Positions 18,966 through 26,819 of a stretch of 64,000 nt of DNA are shown here, piece after piece. The notes under the pieces were generated by a model. That model was not told where the DNA came from, made no database searches, and saw only the letters and a program-made list of their open reading frames with translations. The position numbers were made by a program, and so were the translations under genes. Source of the stretch: Acidobacteriota bacterium (lineage in GTDB: Bacteria; Acidobacteriota; Thermoanaerobaculia; UBA5066); NCBI GenBank assembly GCA_029781975.1, contig JAKOVQ010000025.1, positions 139,001 through 203,000 of the forward strand, in the 5' to 3' direction. Positions within the stretch are counted from its first letter, which is position 1. Every line of letters starts with the position of its first letter.

Positions 18966-21900
18966 GGCGTCTGCCGCGCCCCGGCCGCGAGGCCGTCGAG
19001 GGCCCTGCGGAAAGCCTCCGGGCCGGTCCTCCGCGTCTGGTACTCGCGGAGGAACGCGGGGTCCGGATGGTGCTCCGTTTCGGGATAGGGGTAGGCCGAC
19101 ATCGCGTGGAAGGGCCACGGCTCGACGCTCTGGCCCGTGACGGTGTTCTTGTCGAAGTCCTTGTCCCACCCGTCGGAGACGAGCACCCAGTCGCGCCGCC
19201 ATCCCGCGGGGAGCGGCGGCAGGCGCGAGGCGTCGTAGGCGATCCGGATCGCGTCGCCCCCCTGGAAGACGACGTAGCGGTCGTCGGTCGCCGTCAGGAG
19301 CGGCGTCACGTCGCCGAGCCTCGTCAGGAGCCCCGGCACGTCCTCCCAGGCCGGGGCGGTGGAGACGTCGTCGTGGTCGAAGAGCTCGGGGCCGTCCGGC
19401 GTCTCGCGGTAGCGCCGCGAGAAGCCGCGGACCGAGAGCGTCGCCTTCTCCGGGGCGAGGGGCGTCGTGACGACGGGGACCGCCGGGTCGTTCACGGTGA
19501 CGAACGCCTCGTCCCAGAAGATCGCCATCGTCGTCCGGATCCTGACGCGCGGGTCGTTCGGGTCGACGATGCCCGTCAGGTCGACGGGCATCGTCTTCGT
19601 CTTCCCGGCGGGGAAGCCGAACGACTCCATCGCCACCTTCCAGCCGCCCCGGCCGTCCGGCACCTCGAGGAGGGGCGGGAAGTGGGCCAGCCCCTTCTGC
19701 TGCGACATCGCGACGTTGATCGAGGTGTCGGTGTAGAAGATCCAGCCGTCGAGGAAGAGGACGATCCGGTCTCCCTTCGCGACCGGCCCGAGGTCGAGGA
19801 CGAGGTCGTGCTCGGCGCGATGCCCCTGGTAGCGGGTCTCGGGGCCCGGGTCGACGTAGACGTGGTCCGCGCGCGCCAGCCGGCCGGTGACGTCGGTCGT
19901 CACGCCCTCCACGGTCGAGAGGGCCGACCGGACGGGGCGCGGACGCGCGACGGTGAAGAGCTTCCGCTCCAGGGGGCCGGGGACCATCCGCTCGTTCGGG
20001 ACGACGCGGGTCCCCTCGGGGTGGTCGACCGCCGTCAGCGTCGCCTCGTCGAGGTAGGCGGCCTCCCAGAGCTCCTCGGTGTAGTCGAGGAGGAGCTTGC
20101 CCGCGGGGTCGGGGGAGAGGATCGACCCGTCGATGAAGAGTCCCTCGCGCGTGTCGGCCCCGGCCAGGTGGACGCCGTCGTAGAGGAGGCCGATCGGCGC
20201 GCGGCCGAGGGCGTCGCTGACGAAGCTCCAGCGTGAGGTTGCGCCGTCGAAGGCGTAGACGAAGGGGCAGGAGCCCTTCAGGAGCTGGACCTCCTTCACC
20301 GTCGTCCTCGCCTTCGCGTCGAAGGTGTTCTGCGGGATCCCGTTCGTGAAGAGGGTCCTCACGACGTCCGCCTTGCCGCGCGGCCCGAGCCCGATGTGGG
20401 TCGGGAGGGGGCCGACGGTCTGTGACACGTAGAGGTCTCCGGCCTTCACCTCGACCGTCGAGCCGAGGCCTTCTCGGTTCACCTTCCCCGACCCCAGCGG
20501 GAGCCCCTCGAGGACGACGACCAGCCAGCCGTTCGCGTTCCCTCCGCCGTTCGTGACGACGCGCCCCTTCCCTCCCTCGGAGAGGACGAGGTCGAGGTCG
20601 CCGTCGCCGTCCACGTCGAGGCCGACGACGCGGGACGCGGCGGGGAGCCCCTTCGGCGCGGCGGGGCCGGGGCCGAACGAGGAGAGGGAGCTGCGGCGGA
20701 AGACGGCGAGCCCCGAGGCGCCGGAGACGGCGAGGTCCGGGTAGCCGTCGTTGTCGAGGTCGGCGAGGGCGACGGCCGCCGGGCCGAAGGCCGCGCCGAG
20801 CTTCGCGAGCTCGGCCGACTCCTCGCGCGCGAACGTCCCGTCCCCCCTGTTGACGAGGACGACGACGCCCTCCTTCGTCGCGGCGACGACGTCGAGGGCG
20901 CCGTCGGCGTTGAGGTCGTCGGCCGCGGCGTCGACCGCCCCCTTCACCCCGAGGGGGACGCTCCGGAAGCGCCCCTGGCGGAGGTTCGACCTGAGGACGA
21001 GGTCGCCGCGGGCGTCGACGCAGAGGAGGTCGAGGTCGCCGTCCCGGTCGAAGTCGCCGACGAGGGCGCGGCGCGAGGAGAAGGCCGGGTCCCCGGTGGC
21101 GGAGGTCACGTCGGCCCACGTCCCGTCCAGGTTGTTCCGGAGGAGAGCGTCCGGGCCGGCGGCGCCGACGAGGTAGACGTCGAGGTCGCCGTCGAGGTCG
21201 AAGTCGAGGAAGGCGGCGTCCCGGTGCGGGGCGCGGACGGCATAGGGCTCCGTCTTTCCCGTGTTGCCGAGGTCGACCCGGCGAAGGGTGACCGCCGGGT
21301 CCTCGGCGGTGCCTCCCGCCGCGAGGGTTACCGGGATCGGGCTCCCGAGGGCGGGGCGAAGCGATCGCTCGAGCGGCGCCGCGAAAGACGCGAGGGGGAG
21401 GCCGACGACGTTCGTGAAGAGCTCCGCGAGCGACTGCTGGTAGCGCGGCGTGACGCGGAGGAGGTTCTCGAGGACGCGGGCCTTCAGCCCGGCGCCCTTG
21501 AGGTCGCCCGCCGCGAGGGCGGTCTCGGCCTCGGCGAGGAACTTCCTCTGCCGCGGATCGGAGTCGGACAGGAGCTTCGCCAGCTCGGCCAGGTTCGCCT
21601 TCGCGGCGGCCCCGTCCCCCTCGTCGAGGTCGGCGAGGAGGAGCTTCAGGCGCGCCGGGAGGTTGGCGGGGGAGGCGGCGACCACCTCGCGGAGGGCCTT
21701 GCGGCGCTGCTCCTTCAGGGCCGGGGCGGGGGACGGGGTTGCCTCCACGGAGCGGACGAGCCGCCAGCGCGACTCGAGGTCCCGCGGGTCGAGGGCCACG
21801 GCCTTCGCCAGGGCGGCCCGGGCCTCCTCGGGCCGGTTCCGGGCCTCCTCGAGGGCGGCCCTCAGGGCCCAGAGGTCGGCGCGGTCGCCGCCCGCCTGGA

Positions 21901-22189
21901 AGGCGCGCGCGAGGAGCCTCTCCGCCGAGGCGAAGTCGTTGTCGCGCAGCGCGGCCACGGCGCCGTTCGCCCAGGGGAGCGCGTCCGACGGGACGAGCTC
22001 GGCGAGCCGGTCGAAGGTCTTCCGCGCCTCCTTGCTCTTCCCCTCCTCCAGCTGCGCGAGGCCGAGGTTGCGCGCCGAGAGGATGCGGGACGCCTGCTCC
22101 GCCGACGGAGGGGCCGCCGCGAGGGGAGCGAAGGAGAGGAGGGGCAGGGCCAGGGCGAGGGTGGCGGAGAGGAATCGTCCCGCGAGCAT
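18962..22189 (-). CDS. Large exported TPR plus FG-GAP (VCBS-like) repeat protein
   Basis: The 1075-residue exported protein (signal SATLALALPLLSFAPLAAA) has an N-terminal TPR solenoid (about 30-250, with LAQLEEGKSKEARKTFDRLA and a 34-residue periodicity). A central FG-GAP propeller (about 320-520) holds DFDLDGDLDV, DFDRDGDLDL, DLDNDGYPDL and DVDGDGDLDL. A unique C-terminal half of about 480 residues contains VYAFDGATSRWSFVSDALG and DRIVLFLDGWIFYTDTS. That half recurs with this TPR/FG-GAP arrangement, but I cannot name it. The gene is the 5' partner of the lipoprotein gene at 17196-18965. Confidence 0.85.
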   Translation of the reverse strand: MLAGRFLSATLALALPLLSFAPLAAAPPSAEQASRILSARNLGLAQLEEGKSKEARKTFDRLAELVPSDALPWANGAVAALRDNDFASAERLLARAFQAGGDRADLWALRAALEEARNRPEEARAALAKAVALDPRDLESRWRLVRSVEATPSPAPALKEQRRKALREVVAASPANLPARLKLLLADLDEGDGAAAKANLAELAKLLSDSDPRQRKFLAEAETALAAGDLKGAGLKARVLENLLRVTPRYQQSLAELFTNVVGLPLASFAAPLERSLRPALGSPIPVTLAAGGTAEDPAVTLRRVDLGNTGKTEPYAVRAPHRDAAFLDFDLDGDLDVYLVGAAGPDALLRNNLDGTWADVTSATGDPAFSSRRALVGDFDRDGDLDLLCVDARGDLVLRSNLRQGRFRSVPLGVKGAVDAAADDLNADGALDVVAATKEGVVVLVNRGDGTFAREESAELAKLGAAFGPAAVALADLDNDGYPDLAVSGASGLAVFRRSSLSSFGPGPAAPKGLPAASRVVGLDVDGDGDLDLVLSEGGKGRVVTNGGGNANGWLVVVLEGLPLGSGKVNREGLGSTVEVKAGDLYVSQTVGPLPTHIGLGPRGKADVVRTLFTNGIPQNTFDAKARTTVKEVQLLKGSCPFVYAFDGATSRWSFVSDALGRAPIGLLYDGVHLAGADTREGLFIDGSILSPDPAGKLLLDYTEELWEAAYLDEATLTAVDHPEGTRVVPNERMVPGPLERKLFTVARPRPVRSALSTVEGVTTDVTGRLARADHVYVDPGPETRYQGHRAEHDLVLDLGPVAKGDRIVLFLDGWIFYTDTSINVAMSQQKGLAHFPPLLEVPDGRGGWKVAMESFGFPAGKTKTMPVDLTGIVDPNDPRVRIRTTMAIFWDEAFVTVNDPAVPVVTTPLAPEKATLSVRGFSRRYRETPDGPELFDHDDVSTAPAWEDVPGLLTRLGDVTPLLTATDDRYVVFQGGDAIRIAYDASRLPPLPAGWRRDWVLVSDGWDKDFDKNTVTGQSVEPWPFHAMSAYPYPETEHHPDPAFLREYQTRRTGPEAFRRALDGLAAGARQTP

Positions 22190-22228
22190 CGGCCGATTAT
22201 GCGAGCGGGGAGGAGGCCGCGGGCGGCG

Positions 22229-24433
22229 TCAGCCGCCGGGGCCGCCTTCGCCGGGCCCGGGAGGGGGAACGACTCGGGGCTCCTCCCCTTCCGTAAAGAG
22301 GACGCGGCTCCCGGCGGGGACGTCGCGCAGCGCATCGCGCCGCCCGCCGGGCCAGCGGACCTCGATCGTCTCGGCCCCCTTCAGCGGGCCGATCCCGAAG
22401 AGGAGCTCGAGCGAGGACTCGGAGAGGAACGAGGAGCCGGCCCGCACCTCGCGCAGCTGCGTCCTCCCGCCGGCGGTGAGCCGGACCACGGCCCCGACGG
22501 CGTCGCGGTTCCCGGCTCCGGCGCCGCGAAGGAGGAGCCGGATCCTCCCCGCGTCGCTCCAGCGGTTCCGGTAGAGGAGGAGCGGACCCCGGAAGACCGA
22601 GACCGCGACGTCGGGCGCGCCGTCGCCGTCCACGTCGCCGGTGGCGAGGCCCCGCGCGTTCGCGAGGGTGTCGAACCCCTCGACGAAGGCCCTCTCCTCG
22701 AACGTCCCGTCCCCCCGGTTCAGGAAGAGCTTCTTCGGGCTCCGCCACCCCATGCCGTGCGACCCCAGGTCGATCGCCCCCCAGACGCCGTCGTGGAAGT
22801 CCTCGCCCCCCTTCCCCATCAGGTCCCAGAAGACGACGTCGTCGTCGGCGCCGGTCGTCCCCTCGAACATCCCCGAGACGACGAGGAGGTCCTCCCGCCC
22901 GTCGCCGTCGAGGTCGGCGAACTCGGTCCCCCAGGCCCACCCTCCGTCGGCCACGCCGGCCCGATCCGTCGTCCGCTCGAAGCGGCGGCCCCCGAGGCTC
23001 CGGAAGAGGCTGTCGCCGCGGGTCCTCCGGGTCATCCTCCGCGCGATGAAGGGGCGGACGAGGAACGCCCCCGGGATCGGCGGCATCGGCCAGAGGCCCG
23101 TGCGGAGGACCCAGGTCGAGGGGGACCAGAAGTTCGAGACGTGGAGGTCCCAGCGGCCGTCCCCGTCGTAGTCGGCCCAGGCGACCCCCATCCCGAACCC
23201 CTCGTCCTCGGTCCCCGTCTCCTTCGCCACGTCGACGAAGCGGGGGTGCCCGGGAGTCGAGCGGTTCTCCCAGAAGGAGTTGACGCCGAAGTCGTTCGCG
23301 ACGTAGAGGTCGTCGTCGCCGTCGTCGTCGTAGTCGCAGGCCGAGGCGGCGAGGCCCCAACCGGTGGACCTGATCCCCGCGGCGGCGGTGGCGTCGACGA
23401 AGAACGGCGCGCCGTCCCGGAGGGTCCCGAGGAGGAGCCGGTCGCCGAGCCCGTTGAAGCCGTCGTACGCCACGCCCCCCGCGCGGGCGTCGCCGTACGA
23501 GACGAGGTAGAGATCGAGCCTCCCGTCGCCGTCGGCGTCGAAGATCACCGCCGCCGAGGTCGGCCCGTCGAGGCCGGCGAGCCCCCACGCCTCGGTCACG
23601 TCGCGGAAGAGGCCCCGTCCCTCGTTCCGGAGGAGGCGCGTCGGTCCGTCGTGGGCGGTGAGGAGGAGCTCGGGAAGGCCGTCCCCGTCGAGGTCCGCCG
23701 CCACCGCGGCCGAGGCGTCGGAGGGGGGGAGGAGGTCGAGGCCGGAGCCGCGCGTCGCGTCGCGAAAGCTCCCGCGGCCGTCGTTGAGGAAGAGCCGCGT
23801 CGGGGCGCCGGGGAGGACGACGTCGGGGCTCCCGTCGCCGTCGAGGTCCGTCAGGAGGACGCCGGGGCGGTGGTGCGTCGCGGGGATGACGAGGTTGGTC
23901 CGCTCCGCCGGGTCGACCGGATCGTGCCGCCCCGTCAGGCCGCGGGCCGTCGCCTCCTCGACGAGGTGGGGCCGTCCCCGCTGGAAGGGGGAGTCCGGCC
24001 CGTCGAGGCGGGCGGAGGCCACCCGCCAGCGGCCGTCTGCTCCCCGCTCCAGGCCGACGGAGGCGTGCCGGAGCGTCGCCACGCGGATCGCGCCGTCGTC
24101 CCGGGCGAACCCCCGGAGCGAGAGCTCGAGGGCGAGCCGGGCGCTTCCTTCGCCTGCGCGCGCGTACCCCTCCGCCCGGACCCGGACGCTCCGGTCGTCG
24201 CGCGTGGCCGCGGCGAACCGGCGAGCGAGGTCGAGGAGGGGGGCGAGGGCGTCCGGTCCCGTCCCGAGCCCGTCCGGGGCCCTCCCGCCGGAAGCGAGCG
24301 CCTGCTCGATGCCGGGAAGGACCGCCGATGCCCCGCCGGTGTAGTCGTCGAGCGTCGGGAGGGGCCGGCTGGAGCAGGCGCCCAGGACGAGCGCGAGCGT
24401 GACGGCCGCCACGGGCCGGACGGACCGGATCAC
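22229..24433 (-). CDS. CRTAC1-like lipoprotein with FG-GAP repeats and ASPIC/UnbV domain (3)
   Basis: The 734-residue lipoprotein (signal VTLALVLGACSS) starts at GTG 24433. Its N-terminal 180 residues form a separate domain with no FG-GAP loops. At least eight calcium-loop repeats follow, such as DLDGDGSPDV, DLDGDGLPEL, DADGDGRLDL, DYDDDGDDDL, DYDGDGRWDL and DLDGDGREDL. The ASPIC/UnbV module (about 640-720) holds VGAVVRLTAGGRTQLREV and IEVRWPGG. It is more divergent than the other two paralogues and lies 39 bp upstream of the TPR gene on the same strand, so one transcript 24433-17196 is likely. Confidence 0.84.
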   Translation of the reverse strand: MIRSVRPVAAVTLALVLGACSSRPLPTLDDYTGGASAVLPGIEQALASGGRAPDGLGTGPDALAPLLDLARRFAAATRDDRSVRVRAEGYARAGEGSARLALELSLRGFARDDGAIRVATLRHASVGLERGADGRWRVASARLDGPDSPFQRGRPHLVEEATARGLTGRHDPVDPAERTNLVIPATHHRPGVLLTDLDGDGSPDVVLPGAPTRLFLNDGRGSFRDATRGSGLDLLPPSDASAAVAADLDGDGLPELLLTAHDGPTRLLRNEGRGLFRDVTEAWGLAGLDGPTSAAVIFDADGDGRLDLYLVSYGDARAGGVAYDGFNGLGDRLLLGTLRDGAPFFVDATAAAGIRSTGWGLAASACDYDDDGDDDLYVANDFGVNSFWENRSTPGHPRFVDVAKETGTEDEGFGMGVAWADYDGDGRWDLHVSNFWSPSTWVLRTGLWPMPPIPGAFLVRPFIARRMTRRTRGDSLFRSLGGRRFERTTDRAGVADGGWAWGTEFADLDGDGREDLLVVSGMFEGTTGADDDVVFWDLMGKGGEDFHDGVWGAIDLGSHGMGWRSPKKLFLNRGDGTFEERAFVEGFDTLANARGLATGDVDGDGAPDVAVSVFRGPLLLYRNRWSDAGRIRLLLRGAGAGNRDAVGAVVRLTAGGRTQLREVRAGSSFLSESSLELLFGIGPLKGAETIEVRWPGGRRDALRDVPAGSRVLFTEGEEPRVVPPPGPGEGGPGG

Positions 24434-24479
24434 GCCACCATTCTAAGATCCGCGGCCACCGAGCCCGACCGGAGACGAC

Positions 24480-25172
24480 ATGCCGACCCTCTACGCGATC
24501 AAGCCCGCGTTCGTGCGGAGCCTCCAGCCCGCCATCGCGCTCTGCGCCCGCCGGGGGATCACCCCGAACGCGCTCACCGGGGCGGCGCTCGCCCTCTCGG
24601 CCGGGTGCGGGGCGGCGCTGGCCCTCTTTCCGCGGGAGCGCACCGTCCTCGGGGGGGTGGCCTTCCTGCTCCTCGTCCGGATGGCGCTCAACGCGATGGA
24701 CGGCGCCCTCGCCCGCCAGACCGGGCAGTCGTCCGCGGCGGGGGAGGTCTTCAACGAGGCGAGCGACGTCCTGGCCGACGCGGTCCTCTTCCTCCCGCTC
24801 CTCGCCGTCTCCTCCGCCGCGCCCCTCGCCGTGATCCTCTTCGTCCTCCTCGCCGGGTGGACGGAGCTCTGCGGCGTCGCGGTGAAGGCGGCGGGGGGCT
24901 CCCGCCGGTACGACGGGCCGCTCGGAAAGAGCGACCGGGCGCTGGCCGTGGGGCTCCTCCTCGTCGTGCGTGCCGGGGGCGCCCCACCCGGCGCGTGGGA
25001 GACCGTCCTCTTCGCTCTCCTCGACGGGCTCCTCGTCCTGACGTGCGCGAACCGGCTCCGCGGCGTCGGCGGTGTCGGCGGTGTCGGCGGCGCCGCCGGC
25101 GCCGCCGGCGCCGCCGCGGCGGCGGAGCGTGCGGCCGCCCTCTCCTCGTCGGCGGGGGAGGCGGGCCGGTGA
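24480..25172 (+). CDS. CDP-alcohol phosphatidyltransferase, YnbA-like
   Basis: The 230-residue integral membrane enzyme is predicted to transfer a phosphatidyl group from CDP-diacylglycerol to an alcohol. The motif region LNAMDGALARQTGQSSAAGE is followed by VFNEASD. Compared with the canonical DxxDGxxAR...GxxxDxxxD, the first and third Asp are Asn. The opening TLYAIKPAF, RMALNAMDG and GPLGKSDRA closely resemble E. coli YnbA as I recall it, which has the same substitutions. The C-terminus is a simple-repeat Gly/Val/Ala tail. It is followed with a 4-bp overlap by a CdsA-like gene, as in ynbAB. The head-group acceptor is unknown. Confidence 0.82.
   Translation: MPTLYAIKPAFVRSLQPAIALCARRGITPNALTGAALALSAGCGAALALFPRERTVLGGVAFLLLVRMALNAMDGALARQTGQSSAAGEVFNEASDVLADAVLFLPLLAVSSAAPLAVILFVLLAGWTELCGVAVKAAGGSRRYDGPLGKSDRALAVGLLLVVRAGGAPPGAWETVLFALLDGLLVLTCANRLRGVGGVGGVGGAAGAAGAAAAAERAAALSSSAGEAGR
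25065..25118 (+). repeat. Short tandem repeats in the YnbA-like C-terminus
   Basis: Three 9-bp copies of GTCGGCGG(T/C) (25065, 25074, 25083) are followed by GCCGCCGGC units (25092, 25101 and a partial). They encode VGG and AAG triplets. Copy number changes in steps of 9 bp would keep the frame. Confidence 0.75.
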
Positions 25173-26101
25173 CGCCGCTCCCCGCGCCGCTCCTCGTCCC
25201 GGTCGCCCTGGTCGCCGGGATCCTCGTCGTGGCGACGGCCGCCTGGGGCCTCCTGAAGCTCCTCCGCCCGCAGGCGGACTTCACCGAGCTCGGCCTGAGG
25301 ATCCGGTCGTGGTGGGTCATGGCGACCGTCTTCCTCGCCGTGGTCCTCGTGTCGCAGACCGGGGCGCTCGTCCTCTGGGCCGTCGTCTGCTTCTGGGCGC
25401 TCCGCGAGTTCTTCAGCCTGGTGCCGGGGCGCTGGGAGGACCGCTCGGCCCTCCTCCTCGCCTACCTCGCCATCCCGGTCCAGTTCCTCTGGATCGGGAC
25501 CGGCTGGTACGGGATGTTCATCATCTTCATCCCCGTCTACCTCTTCCTCATGGTCCCCTTCGCCCTGATCCTGACCGGCGAGCCGAAGGGGTTCACGGCG
25601 TCCGCGTCGCGGATCCACTGGGGGCTGATGACCTTCGTCTTCGGCCTCTCGCACGCGGCCTTCCTCCTGGAGCTGCCGGAGCGGCCGGGCTTCGCCGCCG
25701 GGCCGCGCGGCCTCCTCCTCTACCTCGTCCTCCTCGGCCAGCTCAACGACGTCCTCCAGTACGTCACCGGCAAGACCCTCGGCCGGCACCGGATCACCCC
25801 GGTCATCTCGCCGAAGAAGACGTGGGAGGGGTTCCTCGGGGGCGTCCTCCTGACGACGCCGCTCGCCGTCCTCCTCCGCTTCCTCACTCCCCTCTCGCCC
25901 CTCCAGGCGGCCGGGGCGGGGCTCCTCATCTCGGTCTTCGGCTTCGTCGGCGACGTCGTCGTCTCGGCCGTCAAGCGCGACGTCGGCGTGAAGGACTCGT
26001 CGTCGGCCATCCCCGGGCACGGCGGAGTCCTCGACCGGATCGACTCCCTCTGCTATGCCGCACCCCTCTTCTTCCACTACGTCCGCTACCTCTGCTACTG
26101 A
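25169..26101 (+). CDS. Phosphatidate cytidylyltransferase, YnbB/CdsA-like
   Basis: The enzyme makes CDP-diacylglycerol from phosphatidate and CTP, the substrate of the preceding gene. The 310-residue membrane protein has about eight membrane helices and the full CdsA signature near the C-terminus: SPKKTWEGFLGG (about 215), then VKRDVGVKDSSSAIPGHGG and DRIDS with the catalytic acidic residues. It starts at GTG 25169, overlapping the ynbA-like stop by 4 bp, and its end overlaps the next gene by 47 bp, so the three are tightly coupled. This may be a dedicated CDP-diacylglycerol source rather than the housekeeping CdsA. Confidence 0.88.
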   Translation: MTPLPAPLLVPVALVAGILVVATAAWGLLKLLRPQADFTELGLRIRSWWVMATVFLAVVLVSQTGALVLWAVVCFWALREFFSLVPGRWEDRSALLLAYLAIPVQFLWIGTGWYGMFIIFIPVYLFLMVPFALILTGEPKGFTASASRIHWGLMTFVFGLSHAAFLLELPERPGFAAGPRGLLLYLVLLGQLNDVLQYVTGKTLGRHRITPVISPKKTWEGFLGGVLLTTPLAVLLRFLTPLSPLQAAGAGLLISVFGFVGDVVVSAVKRDVGVKDSSSAIPGHGGVLDRIDSLCYAAPLFFHYVRYLCY

Positions 26102-26765
26102 GCGGCGGGGAGGGGGGCTCGCCTCCCTCGCGCGCGTCGCCCTCGCGGCGGCCGCGATCCGCCCCTTCGTGAAGGGGCTGGTCGGCCTCGAGGTCCACGG
26201 GGCGGGGAACCTCCCGGCGCGAGACCCGTTCCTCCTGGTGGCGAACCACGACAGCCACCTCGACACCCTCGTCCTCCTCTCGCTCTTCCCGCTCGGGAGG
26301 CTCGGGCGCATCCGTCCCGTCGCCGCGGCCGACTACTGGCTCTCGTCCCCGCTGAAGCGCTTTGCCGCGTCGGCCTGCCTGAACGTCCTTCCCGTCGTGC
26401 GGGGGGCGAGGGCGGGCGACGACCCGCTCGCCCCCCTCTCGGCGGCCCTCGCGCGCGGGGAGTCGCTGATCCTCTTCCCCGAGGGGACGCGGGGCGAGCC
26501 CGAGGTGCTCGAGAGGTTCAAGACCGGGGCGGCCCGGCTGGCGCTCGCGCACCCCGAGGTCCCCCTCGTCCCGGTCTACCTCGCGGGGAGCGGGCGGAGC
26601 CTTCCCCGCGGGACGGCGCTCTTCGTCCCGCTGGTCGTCCGGGTGGCGATCGGCGAGCCGCTGGCCCTCTCCGGGACGCCGCGGGAGGCCACGGCGCGGC
26701 TCGAGGAGGCGGTGCGGGCCCTCGGGCGGGAGGTCGTCCCGGAAGCGGCGGGCGAGGCGCGGTAG
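26055..26765 (+). CDS. Lysophospholipid (1-acylglycerol-3-phosphate) acyltransferase, PlsC-like
   Basis: The 236-residue membrane-associated acyltransferase has the HX4D motif (NHDSHLD), the FPEGTRG glycerol-phosphate motif and a PLVPVYLAG block typical of PlsC. It would acylate lysophosphatidate to phosphatidate, feeding the CdsA-like enzyme. The ATG at 26055 lies inside the previous gene and gives a 47-bp overlap. The first 18 residues are Ser/Thr-rich and unconserved in look, so a later start cannot be excluded. Confidence 0.85.
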   Translation: MPHPSSSTTSATSATERRGGGLASLARVALAAAAIRPFVKGLVGLEVHGAGNLPARDPFLLVANHDSHLDTLVLLSLFPLGRLGRIRPVAAADYWLSSPLKRFAASACLNVLPVVRGARAGDDPLAPLSAALARGESLILFPEGTRGEPEVLERFKTGAARLALAHPEVPLVPVYLAGSGRSLPRGTALFVPLVVRVAIGEPLALSGTPREATARLEEAVRALGREVVPEAAGEAR

Positions 26766-26819
26766 GCGCGAGGCGGCGCGCTCCTGCTAACCTGTGCCGA
26801 TCGCGCGGGGGAAGACGCC

